A stretch of 64,000 nt of DNA from contig JBGTCV010000087.1 in assembly GCA_041748655.1 (NCBI GenBank), forward strand, positions 1 to 64,000. Direction: 5' to 3'. The notes below the pieces were generated by a model that made no database searches, was not told where the DNA came from, and was given only the letters and a program-made list of their open reading frames with translations. The translations under genes were made by a program, and so were the position numbers. Positions 38,301 through 45,419 of the stretch are shown piece by piece (position 1 is the first letter of the stretch; every line of letters begins with the position of its first letter). This stretch comes from Leptofilum sp041748655. Its GTDB lineage: Bacteria; Chloroflexota; Anaerolineae; Promineifilales; Promineifilaceae.

Positions 38301-39660
38301 TTTGGTAACGGCCGTTAATCTCCACCACAGCAGCCAACACCCCATGAGCCGCCCGTATGGCCCGTACCGGGGAATCACCATAAGCGTCCGCCAGACCAAA
38401 CACCGCACAGAGATGCTGAGACAGCTGCCGGAAGATCGTCCCCTCGTATTGGCTGATAACCGCCGCGATTTCGTTGGTTATCTGCGCTTGCAGGGCGCTG
38501 CCTCTTTCAATATCCAGGTGATCGAACAGACTCTGGTATCCGCTGACTTTCACATCCAACATGGTGACAGCCCGGGGCTCGGGTTTTGCTGCGTGCACAA
38601 TCTGCTCTGTGGGATCCCCATACAAGACGTATGAGGCCCAAAGCGGATCATTGGGGCGAGCAGCATAGAGCGCCTTGCGGCTCTGGCGCAACGCTTCCCC
38701 CACGGCGATCCCGTTCAGGATGAGGGCATAGAACTTTTCCGCAAATTCACGAGAACTCACGTCAAACAGTTCCCAAAGTGCGCCAATAAAAAGCCTGGCT
38801 CCGTGCATGATAAACGCCGTGGCTAGGTTTTGGACGTTCAAACCGCTGAATGGCAGGGTTTGGGGCGTTCTCTCTTCTGCGGCGGATTGGCAACCGTTGA
38901 GGAAGACGCACGGCTGTCCGCTTAAAACCTGGGTGAGTTCAGCAAAGCTTAACAGTCCATCAGCCAGGCAAAGCCCATTAGGGGTGGCATGGCCTGAGTA
39001 GTGGATAAAATCGTACTGGCCGCTGCCAAAGGCCGCCAAAATAACCGCTTTATTGGCGCGGCTGTGGCTTATTTGCCGGGCGGCAATATTTTCTGGCGCC
39101 CGATCGCACAGGTCAATGAGCTTGTAGACCTCTTTATCTGCTTCCTCTAGCTCGCCAGTTGGATTGGTGATAAAGAGGAATCGCATTTCATTCGATTTGT
39201 CCAGAGTCGTTTGCTGGTTGGGTGGGGTGGGGGTTAACAGCTGACGGCCAATGGCGTATTTTAGAGCCAGGAAATCATGGCCATCATGCAACAGTTCCCA
39301 AGGCAGGTTGGTATCGTTTGTGGCTAGCAGGACGGCCGTTCCTTCAGGCAGTTGTTGCAGCCATCGCTTTAAAGATGGCGGCAGCAGGAAGTTAAACATA
39401 AACCGGCCCAACTCTTCCAGCCGCCCGCTTGTTTTTTCACCCGCTGTTTTTGAAAGTTGCTCCGTCGGCTGAAGAAGTTGCAGACCGGCAACCGTGGCGT
39501 CGATCAAGGTTTCCAGGCGCTTACGATGTTCAGCTTCTATTTTTAGCTGGTCAACGCCGCCAGTAATAGCCCGCAGTGCCCCTTTGCTTTTTTGGGGGGC
39601 ATCCCAGTGGAACAAATAATTGGCCGCATCCTGACGTACAATCGCCAGCTTGACTGTCAT
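35332..39660 (-). CDS. CHAT protease fused to inactive cyclase domain, AAA ATPase and TPRs
   Basis: A 1442-residue cytoplasmic protein. Residues ~1-355: CHAT (caspase-like) with His224 in YSGHA and Cys257 in NGCQSA. Residues ~363-500: class III nucleotide cyclase-like, but the metal-binding Asp is Lys371 (MLDVKVSGY) and the second, in the usual GD, is Ser-Gln at 414-415, so it is predicted inactive. Residues ~550-900: STAND-type ATPase with Walker A GQAGIGKT (580-587) and Walker B LEDLHWAD. Residues ~1000-1440: TPR array. This is a regulatable switch: ligand sensing by TPR, ATPase, then protease. It lies 13 bases after the carboxypeptidase-regulatory-like gene. Confidence 0.9.
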   Translation of the reverse strand: MTVKLAIVRQDAANYLFHWDAPQKSKGALRAITGGVDQLKIEAEHRKRLETLIDATVAGLQLLQPTEQLSKTAGEKTSGRLEELGRFMFNFLLPPSLKRWLQQLPEGTAVLLATNDTNLPWELLHDGHDFLALKYAIGRQLLTPTPPNQQTTLDKSNEMRFLFITNPTGELEEADKEVYKLIDLCDRAPENIAARQISHSRANKAVILAAFGSGQYDFIHYSGHATPNGLCLADGLLSFAELTQVLSGQPCVFLNGCQSAAEERTPQTLPFSGLNVQNLATAFIMHGARLFIGALWELFDVSSREFAEKFYALILNGIAVGEALRQSRKALYAARPNDPLWASYVLYGDPTEQIVHAAKPEPRAVTMLDVKVSGYQSLFDHLDIERGSALQAQITNEIAAVISQYEGTIFRQLSQHLCAVFGLADAYGDSPVRAIRAAHGVLAAVVEINGRYQNQLPLRLQAQVGISSGQVLKQTQNKMAELSGKPVTIVVQLADLAAPGEILTDAATYRFARSAFQFTPLSPDTVPEATRFDEFYLAGADIVQETRSGNMVGRQYELDQLQMWWQEAARGSGHLVSLVGQAGIGKTRLIQAFHTWLAGQNLQGVTAVCHTYNATTSYALLAQLIRSLADIRPEDDVAKSQRQLANLVQLILAENAADTAWQHREGIALLGQVIRLGASDPVIDALDPELRQRRLAALLQAILAYKSQQAPLVITLEDLHWADEASLAVLEPIIASLERRRILLIAVFRPDWQAPWGHWAHARQLNLQELSVGEQQEILQNLLNVTVLPTDLTETILARTGGNPLFIEENLAALRESQALTYQEKIWTLDSQAAAHLLPDKVEQLILARSQRLSEQARVLLQTAVVIGQEFEYALLDAVLPDAVRSRLDSALDELIARELIFTAVGWLPPQITYAFKHGLIQQIIYADLLDSSRRRTHRQIAQALATLFCTSEGPGIEQIAFHAYQGDDRLLAITSCLQAANRAAEVWANHTAVTWYDRAFEKLTTFDQVPPLEAEVEKGCTENQIQQWIVATLTGKADMQLLIGQYEEAIRNYQEALATSKEVAGFTNAFQADLYRKIADAYQDQGEYDAAEQALSTGLAIVANEPNLETGKLYVWQGLLAFRRGLLVDGLTSCRKGIEIIQETGNIRELARAYNLEGVLYRNISRSEEAMEAHRQSIALYQESNYIPGLERAYSNLGCVFQDVSQWDVALNYFQESADLSERTGEVWRRVAAAINLAEIFRLQGKFDEALAYNRQAQTLAMVHDLSELVGITQLNLGTIHLKLADLPEAATSLAKCQQLFAELGTETYLVETLCGLATLRLLEGDPEAGLTLGRAALAAAQEQERPLALGAVNRVMGQAYRLLQKYQEAKSCLLDSLQLFEKQDSPYEQGVTLTELAQLYRDEDQPQRATACCDQAIAIFARLGAGHDLTVAQRLKELIA

Positions 39661-39673
39661 TTTTCCCTCTACT

Positions 39674-41041
39674 TTACCCGTCTACGGTAAAGGTAATTGG
39701 CAATTCTAATTTTTCGTCGCGATACCAGACATTGACGAAATAGGTGTTCGGTTCAAGCGTGTGGAAGGTGACAAGGCCATCTTCACGGGTCATGTCTCCT
39801 TCCAACAGCTGTTTCTGGTCATTAAAAAGGTTGACACGCACCCGGGGCAGCGGCTGCTGCAAAAGCGTATCCATGACCTGAATGCTAAAGGTCGTTTGCC
39901 TGCCAGACACAGGCCCTACGATGAGACGCAAGGAAAAAACCTCGCTGGGGGCGGTCAGGGGCACAACCCTCACCGGCTCCGGCTTGTTGTCTTCCTGGGG
40001 TTGGCTGCGGGTAACGGCCGTTGCCAACCTCGGCGTATGAAAAGCAGACGGCAGCCCGCTGAAAGTGGCCGTTTCTGCGCGGATATGCACCTGCAGGGTG
40101 GTTACAAAACGAGAAATCTTCTCGCCAACCGCCTCTACCTGACGCCACCAGAGGCGAACAGGGCTGTTGTTCAGGTCACTCAGGGCCTGGTAGATGACTG
40201 TTTTGGTATCCGCGGGCAGGAGCGGTTCGGCAGCGGCGACCTCCCAGGCCCGACGGCTTTTCTCGTTGGCAGCACTGGCGATAGATTGGCGCAGCACGTC
40301 TTCAGCTTCTGTGCCCAACCATTTCCAGGCCCACGGCTGGTCACTCACGCGCAAAACAAAGGCGGGGGAAGCCTGCCCCACGTTTATCTCAGCCTGGAAT
40401 ATCTCTTCAGCTTCATCTTTTGTCAGGACAGCCAACAGCTGTTGGGTCTGTGCCAGTATCCAATTCTGATCTGTAGAAAACAAAGGCGTCCAGGAAAAAC
40501 CAATGAGCTTGTTTTGCCACTTTTCATCCTGTGCCTGGAAGGAAAGGATATAGTTGCTATTCTCCCGGCGTAAAATGACTTGAAGGGATTGATTGGCGGT
40601 GATAAAACGATACAGTTCATTGTTAGCAGCTTCCGTTTGCTGCGTGGCAGCCAGCGGCGGCAGCACAGAAAGTATAGGCTGTGGCGCGGAATCTGTGTCC
40701 GGTTCACTGATGGCCAGACAATGATAAGTTCCTGGTTGAAGGTCTCGGAATAAAATCTGGCCGCGTTTGTCTAGCTGACCGTAATAGACGGCCCCTCCAG
40801 CGCTGCCCTGCGCCAGCGAAACGGTGGCGCCTCGCAAAGCCGCAACCTGGCCCACCAGAGGGAAAACGGTGAGCGGTACGTGGAAACAGCCGTCTGCCTG
40901 GCCAGGAATCGGATCGATGAAGAGAGAAACGGCCTCACTTTCGGCATACAGCCCTTCGGTTAGTTTCCAGGACTGCTTTGCCAGCAAACGGTTGGCTTCG
41001 GCAATGATAGATTCCCTCTGTTTTTGCGTCTGTTTGGTCAT
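39674..41041 (-). CDS. Unrecognised protein with carboxypeptidase-regulatory-like C-terminal domain
   Basis: A 455-residue protein of unknown function. The ATG at 41041 overlaps the upstream stop by 4 bases and has GGGGAGGAAG upstream; the frame open to 41185 is not preferred. Two beta-sandwich regions are suggested: residues ~60-120 (GSAGGAVYYGQLDKRGQILFRDLQPGTY) and ~370-455 (GDMTREDGLVTFHTLEPNTYFVNV), both matching carboxypeptidase-regulatory-like or CarboxypepD_reg repeats. It is translationally coupled to the Cys-rich gene and sits before the CHAT gene. A role in sensing or as a substrate of the CHAT protease is possible. Confidence 0.65.
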   Translation of the reverse strand: MTKQTQKQRESIIAEANRLLAKQSWKLTEGLYAESEAVSLFIDPIPGQADGCFHVPLTVFPLVGQVAALRGATVSLAQGSAGGAVYYGQLDKRGQILFRDLQPGTYHCLAISEPDTDSAPQPILSVLPPLAATQQTEAANNELYRFITANQSLQVILRRENSNYILSFQAQDEKWQNKLIGFSWTPLFSTDQNWILAQTQQLLAVLTKDEAEEIFQAEINVGQASPAFVLRVSDQPWAWKWLGTEAEDVLRQSIASAANEKSRRAWEVAAAEPLLPADTKTVIYQALSDLNNSPVRLWWRQVEAVGEKISRFVTTLQVHIRAETATFSGLPSAFHTPRLATAVTRSQPQEDNKPEPVRVVPLTAPSEVFSLRLIVGPVSGRQTTFSIQVMDTLLQQPLPRVRVNLFNDQKQLLEGDMTREDGLVTFHTLEPNTYFVNVWYRDEKLELPITFTVDG

Positions 41042-42201
41042 CTTGAATCTTCCTCCCCATCTGAATGTCGCAGCCATGGTGAATATACCCAGATAGTTGT
41101 TTTTCGTTGGGGCGTAGAGGCAGTGCACAAGGGGCAAGCAGCCAGGTTGACCGGAAACAGATTCCGGCAGCGCGGGCAGCGCCAACGGTCTAGCATTTCA
41201 TACGCTCCACTTAATTCATAGGGGATTAAGATCCAATTTTTACGGGCTTTGTGGTAAGTTGTTTGCCGGTTGGCCGAGGTGTCACATTCCGGGCAGCTGT
41301 TCCCTTCATACATGACACTCCCCTGGCTTTTGGGCTCTTTGTGTTGGGCGATAGTGTTGAGAACGGCCGTATCGCTGCAACTGCCGCATACCTTAAACTC
41401 TACAGAATCTACCGTGACTCCGCTATCCTCATTTAATAAGGGATAGAGCATACTTGTGGTCAAGGCCCCAGTTTTTAGCTGGCTGCTGGCATTGCCTCGT
41501 ATGGCGTGAGCCACAAACGCTTGCAAGGAACACACCTCTGGCTGCCAGCTGGATAATTGATGTTCATCACGACAGCATGCCCGCCCACACGCATAATCGT
41601 CACCCTTTTTCTTGCATCCCTGTTTGTGTTTGCCGCAGCGGCACCGGTCGTTGAGCAATTCCAGCGCGATGACATTGCTGTAGAGGCGTCCCCACTCTTT
41701 CATGGGGCCTGAGAACAACGAGAATTTGTAGGGCAGCAGGGGGATAATAAGCTTAAAGGTTTGATGCAAAGAGCCTTCAACAAAAATGCGCAACGCCAAT
41801 ATTGCACGATGCCACCGCCCGGCCCAATTCTCGCTACCCGTTACCAATTTTTGTCGCCAACCGCAACCGTAAGCGATGACCAAATCCAAACAAGCCTCGC
41901 CAGTCGCTTCCTCTCCGTAGGGGGAAAGGGTGAGGAGTTGCTGGCAAAGCCGTTCCCAACTTGCTTGCTCGCCTTCGGGGCACAGAAAAACGATGGCCAA
42001 AAGAAAGGCGAGCTCTTGCCGGGTTAAAGCATCTTCCGCCGGGTGCTGCACCAAAAACTGGTCAAGGCTCTCCGCAAAGCTCGCCAAAAAACGGCTAATT
42101 TGCCCTTCCAGCGGACCTTCTTGTGGAAAGTGGTCACGCAGCCAAATGTGGATTTGGGTTACGGCCGTTTGCCGCGCTTTATTATTTTTCTCGAAGAGCA
42201 T
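41038..42201 (-). CDS. Unrecognised Cys-rich zinc-ribbon-like protein
   Basis: A 387-residue protein without a recognised family. The N-terminal half is mostly helical. From about residue 190 it holds a Cys-dense region (CRCGKHKQGC, then CGRACC), and later pairs CGSC, CPEC, CPRC and CPLC, typical of zinc ribbons. The start is chosen at the ATG 42201 (MLFEKNNKARQ); a TTG at 42258 is possible but lacks a ribosome-binding site. It is the first gene of the five-gene CHAT operon and could be a regulator or nucleic-acid-binding protein. Confidence 0.6.
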   Translation of the reverse strand: MLFEKNNKARQTAVTQIHIWLRDHFPQEGPLEGQISRFLASFAESLDQFLVQHPAEDALTRQELAFLLAIVFLCPEGEQASWERLCQQLLTLSPYGEEATGEACLDLVIAYGCGWRQKLVTGSENWAGRWHRAILALRIFVEGSLHQTFKLIIPLLPYKFSLFSGPMKEWGRLYSNVIALELLNDRCRCGKHKQGCKKKGDDYACGRACCRDEHQLSSWQPEVCSLQAFVAHAIRGNASSQLKTGALTTSMLYPLLNEDSGVTVDSVEFKVCGSCSDTAVLNTIAQHKEPKSQGSVMYEGNSCPECDTSANRQTTYHKARKNWILIPYELSGAYEMLDRWRCPRCRNLFPVNLAACPLCTASTPQRKTTIWVYSPWLRHSDGEEDSR

Positions 42202-42437
42202 ATCAGGAACACCGACTGTTTCTCTGCCAGAACAACTCAATCCCCTATACCTAAGCAAACAGCAAGTTCACAGCAAAAAAGGACCAAATTTGAACCGTTC
42301 ATAACAGATTGACTTAACGGACACACAGGCAATATTGTAACACATGGCTCTATTTTTAATGACAAACCATTTTTGTATCAATCTTTGACAGTCCTCAATT
42401 TTGAGTAAAGGCTCAACTCCAGTCGCTTGAGCCTCGC

Positions 42438-42457
42438 TCTGGTTCTATAGAACCAGA
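42438..42457. repeat. 20-bp perfect palindrome
   Basis: TCTGGTTCTATAGAACCAGA is fully self-complementary. It lies about 237 bases upstream of the Cys-rich gene and 117 upstream of the small plus-strand gene. A symmetric site of this size suits a dimeric repressor, but could also be a repeat element. Confidence 0.75.
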
Positions 42458-42464
42458 CAGTTTT

Positions 42465-42498
42465 ATTGCCAGGCGCTGTGCCAGCAGCGCCTGGCAAT
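42465..42498. repeat. Perfect 14-bp stem-loop
   Basis: ATTGCCAGGCGCTG pairs with CAGCGCCTGGCAAT around a 6-base loop (42479-42484). It begins 8 bases after the 20-bp palindrome. It lacks a T-run. Confidence 0.8.
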
Positions 42499-42573
42499 CT
42501 ATTATTGTCTACGGCAGCATGATGCTATTTGGTAACAATGAAGAGGATTAATCTACACCTAAGGAGTAACCTG

Positions 42574-42987
42574 ATGATTTTTCCCTGGAGCAACAATAAA
42601 CCAACATTTGTTCAGCCGACCAGTCAAGTAACGAATTTCCAATCAGATGCGGCTGTACTGGTCTGTGACACATTTTTAATCTTCAAAAATGATACCGCCG
42701 CTTACCATTGGGCAGCCGAAATACTGAAAGATATCGATTCAGGGTACCAGTTGACTCAAATGGCCAAAGTCGAAGCCGTGGTAGGTTACAAAGGCAACAA
42801 GAGTGTCATGTATACAAATATCCAAGACCTGCTAAATCTCATGATAACTCGTATGGGGCTGCCGCCGGACAAGTACGCTATTAAGTTTTTCGAGACAGAG
42901 GTCAAAGTTTCAAATATGTGGATCTGGGGTGCTGTCGCGGTTCGTCTCAATTCAACCCAAGCGTATGGTGATCCGTTAACGGATTAG
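42574..42987 (+). CDS. Unrecognised 137-residue protein
   Basis: No family recognised. The ATG at 42574 has AAGGAG (42561-42566) upstream and begins MIFPWSNNKPTFVQ. The protein has no signal peptide or membrane segment; it mixes helices and strands (AAYHWAAEILKDIDSG, MGLPPDKYAIKFFE). It may form an operon with the next ORF 72 bases on. It is divergent from the CHAT operon. Confidence 0.65.
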   Translation: MIFPWSNNKPTFVQPTSQVTNFQSDAAVLVCDTFLIFKNDTAAYHWAAEILKDIDSGYQLTQMAKVEAVVGYKGNKSVMYTNIQDLLNLMITRMGLPPDKYAIKFFETEVKVSNMWIWGAVAVRLNSTQAYGDPLTD

Positions 42988-43059
42988 GATGAAGCCAGCC
43001 ATAGTGAAGTACAGCATAAGCTTCCCCCATTGTGTCAATATAGAGTGGGGCTAAAAACA

Positions 43060-43797
43060 ATGATGGAGCGCATGACAGACGGGCGCGCGCCGTTTCGTTG
43101 GTACGCCGTGACCCTGTTTCCCATGCCGCTTGTGATTCTCGCTATTCTTTATACCCTGGCCCTTTTTGTCCCCCTTGCGGCAATCTCGTACAAGGAGGAT
43201 GCGCTCATTTATGCCTTGCTGGCCGGGGTATTGTGGCTTAACGTCGCAATTTTAGCGTTACGTTGGCAGCGGACATCGCAAACATTACATCCTCAGCCGA
43301 GCAAATCCTACTATAGATGTTCAGAAAAAGATTTGGGGTTTTTGCAGACAAATACCAGAGTAAATTTCGCCAAAAAGCCCCAAATCATTATCTTAAAACC
43401 TATAGCTCGATGGCAACGGCCGTTTCCGCCTCTGGCTTCCCCCACTCTCGATACAACCCTTTCAGCCGATCGAGTACCCACTCACGATCCTCCAGGTCAG
43501 GCTGGGCCAAAGCCTGCCGCAGAATTGTCTCTGCCTGAGCATACGCCTTGGGACTTTCCTTCACCAGATAATATTCATCTGACCAGCCGATATAGCCCCA
43601 TCCCTTATGCGGCAACTTTTGTACCAGCGACTGGAAAACGGCTTCCGCTTCGGCCGTTCGGCCCAATGCCCATAATGCTTCACCCTCGGCGCGACGGAAT
43701 TCAAGGTGACGCTCAACTGCTTCATCCGGAAAGATCGCCAGGAACTCCCGAACATACTCCAGCCGTTGGGCATGATAAGCAGGCTGTTGGAGGCTAG
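43060..43797 (+). CDS. Possible truncated two-span membrane protein running antisense to the next gene
   Basis: The first ~75 codons encode two hydrophobic helices (VILAILYTLALFVPLAA and ALIYALLAGVLWLNVAILAL), likely real coding sequence outside any other gene. From about 43400 the frame continues antisense to the gene at 43400-44359, with Pro-rich low-complexity sequence typical of a shadow. The likely explanation is a gene whose original 3' part has been lost, so that its frame reads into the neighbour. The start ATG at 43060 is a choice; another in-frame ATG follows immediately. Confidence 0.4.
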   Translation: MMERMTDGRAPFRWYAVTLFPMPLVILAILYTLALFVPLAAISYKEDALIYALLAGVLWLNVAILALRWQRTSQTLHPQPSKSYYRCSEKDLGFLQTNTRVNFAKKPQIIILKPIARWQRPFPPLASPTLDTTLSADRVPTHDPPGQAGPKPAAELSLPEHTPWDFPSPDNIHLTSRYSPIPYAATFVPATGKRLPLRPFGPMPIMLHPRRDGIQGDAQLLHPERSPGTPEHTPAVGHDKQAVGG

Positions 43798-44359
43798 CGT
43801 TGTGCAGCTCAAACATGTAGTCCATCATCCATTCAGAGAGCGATAGCTCAAAGGCATTATCAAAGGCGGCAGTTTGCCGCATAGCGGGCGTTATTAACTG
43901 CTGCGCCACCTGCCATGCGGCCTGCCACTGGTCACAGGCGGCCGCGAACTGTTGGCGATTCAACAATGAATACCCGGTCTGGATAAATTCCTCAAGTTGT
44001 TCCAGTGCGCTGAGCTTGATAGGGAGCAAGGTTCCGCCTTCGACCTGTACCCAGCGCGCCGTTTCGTGGTTGGCAAACGTCTCAAGAGCCTGTAAAACCG
44101 GCTGTGCCTGCTGTTCACCAACCTGGTGCCGCACGCCAGCCGCTAACGCCGCCAGGAGCAGTTGGTTGACTTCCAGACTGTCGCCGCCATCCTCAATTTG
44201 CATTTCCAGTGCGTTGAGGATGCCGTTCAGCTTACGCACCCGAAGCGGTGGGAGACCCAAAGCCAGAACAGCTTCTTTTATAAGTTGGAGCAGAGCCACC
44301 CGCTCCTGGTCATAGTGACCCGGTTGATTTGTCAGATTCCATTGAGTCATTTTCATCAC
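43400..44359 (-). CDS. Unrecognised helical, TPR-like protein
   Basis: A 319-residue soluble, almost fully helical protein without a confident family. Residues ~215-310 look like TPR (EFRRAEGEALWALGRTAEAE, AYAQAETILRQALAQPDLED). The start has several ATG codons (44359, 44356, 44350); the first is given. Antisense overlap with the previous ORF covers its last ~400 bases. It lies in the patchy region between the CHAT operon and the TIR gene. Confidence 0.65.
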   Translation of the reverse strand: MMKMTQWNLTNQPGHYDQERVALLQLIKEAVLALGLPPLRVRKLNGILNALEMQIEDGGDSLEVNQLLLAALAAGVRHQVGEQQAQPVLQALETFANHETARWVQVEGGTLLPIKLSALEQLEEFIQTGYSLLNRQQFAAACDQWQAAWQVAQQLITPAMRQTAAFDNAFELSLSEWMMDYMFELHNASLQQPAYHAQRLEYVREFLAIFPDEAVERHLEFRRAEGEALWALGRTAEAEAVFQSLVQKLPHKGWGYIGWSDEYYLVKESPKAYAQAETILRQALAQPDLEDREWVLDRLKGLYREWGKPEAETAVAIEL

Positions 44360-44481
44360 CGTAATTTGCTATCTCCATATGACGCCATTACAAGGTGCTT
44401 GATGCTCGGTGGGAGGCTGTCCACCCTTGCCAATCTGTCCAGATGACAGATGGCACGTAGGGGCATTGATTGTCGCCGCGG

Positions 44482-44577
44482 TAAGGGGTAGCTGTGGCTG
44501 ACGGGCACATGGGCCAGCGGCAGCCCGGCAGCGGCAAATACCCCGTCTACAAATCGATCTCGTTCCTGGCGGTCGGG
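44482..44577 (-). pseudogene. Fragment of a DUF2726-type gene
   Basis: About 32 codons (RQERDRFVDGVFAAAGLPLA then HVPVSHSYPL) resemble the end of the DUF2726 nuclease-like domain, where a D-RF-D-AAAGLPL motif is common. No start, no upstream domain. It is joined directly to the xanthine dehydrogenase fragment at GGCCGTT. Function has certainly been lost. Confidence 0.5.
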
Positions 44578-44935
44578 CCGTTCCGTCTCCATCGAAGCCA
44601 TCGCCCTGCACCAGCAAGATCAGCGGCAAATCATGGCCACCGCCAGCTTTGTCAGCATGGATTCCCCGCCCCCCTTCGCCGGGCAGTTTGCCGAGGTGTA
44701 CGATGAAAGCGGCAACCTGATAAACGACCAGTTTGGCCCCTACCACATCTACCGCGCCGACGAGATGCCCTGGATGCAGGCGATTCTGGTGCAAACCAAC
44801 GAGCCAACCGGGCCGTTTGGGGCCAAAGCGATTGCCGAGATTCCCAAAGACGGCGTCGCCCCGGCCATCGCCAACGCCATCTACGACGCCACCGGCACCC
44901 GCCTGCACCGCATTCCGCTTACGCCGCAGCGGGTG
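44576..44935 (+). pseudogene. Truncated internal copy of the xanthine dehydrogenase family gene
   Basis: Nearly identical to parts of 21226-21747. Compared with the intact gene it lacks 9 bases (one CACAGCCTG unit) and exactly 150 bases corresponding to 21360-21509, so the frame is kept across the second deletion. The homology begins at GGCCGTTCCGTCTCC and ends at the CGCAGCG segment before the original stop. It keeps catalytic-Glu motif GPFGAKAIAEIPKDG but no start, cofactor domains or promoter. High identity indicates recent duplication or retained gene conversion. Confidence 0.88.
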
Positions 44936-45079
44936 GCGGTATTCAACCTCGCCTGGGTTCAGAAACTGCTGCCGAAATGATGGCTGAAATTGAAACGGCC
45001 GTTACCCACCCCAACGAGTAATGTCACTCATTGCCAACACAACAATTATTTCGGCAAGGTTCATTTGGCGGAAGTTGTC

Positions 45080-45208
45080 CTTTACAAATAGTTCGCAATT
45101 GTCATTCCAAGCGGAGTCTGCGGAGTGAGGAATCTTTCGACTCGACCAGTGAAAAGATTCCTCCTCGAAGAGTCGTCGGAATGACAATGGGGCGTTGAAT
45201 TTGTAAAG
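45080..45208. repeat. MITE-like 129-bp inverted repeat
   Basis: Outer arms CTTTACAAAT...ATTGTCATTCC and the inverted counterpart GGAATGACAAT...ATTTGTAAAG bracket an imperfect palindromic core with GAGGAATCTTTC/GAAAAGATTCCTCC. Words like GTCATTCCAAGCGGAGTCTG are frequent components of noncoding repeats in bacterial genomes. No transposase is encoded nearby. Confidence 0.65.
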
Positions 45209-45265
45209 CCATGTTGGTTGTTTTATGAACCATGCCAAAAAAGCTTTTCTGACAAGCTGCTAATC

Positions 45266-45298
45266 AAGTGCGACGCACCTCGGAGGTGCGTCGCACTT
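45266..45298. repeat. Perfect 15-bp hairpin with 3-base loop
   Basis: AAGTGCGACGCACCT pairs with AGGTGCGTCGCACTT around CGG. On the plus strand it is followed by TTGC only, so an intrinsic terminator is doubtful; it is more likely a repetitive palindrome. Confidence 0.75.
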
Positions 45299-45419
45299 TT
45301 GCTTTTGGGAGCTTGGCCAGCAAACTTCGCGGTAAATAAAGAAAGGGGCAAGGCGGGACGGCTGCCCCAGCAACACCGAAGACCTGTCCTCAGCGAGGGG
45401 GAAAGAGGGAAGCGCCATC

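Larger units (their letters stand above)
42202..42573. other. Divergent intergenic region with two perfect palindromes
   Basis: About 370 bases between the CHAT operon and the small plus-strand genes. No gene is supported. Two perfect inverted repeats, described separately, sit in its centre. Confidence 0.6.
45022..45419. other. Intergenic region made of repeat elements
   Basis: About 400 bases without a supportable gene. It contains the MITE-like inverted repeat at 45080-45208 and the perfect hairpin at 45266-45298. The remainder, 45299-45419, has no visible feature. Confidence 0.6.

Noticed and set aside
44360..44481. Possible extension of the DUF2726 fragment
   Set aside because: Beyond 44482 the frame loses similarity and becomes arbitrary; only the short segment was kept.
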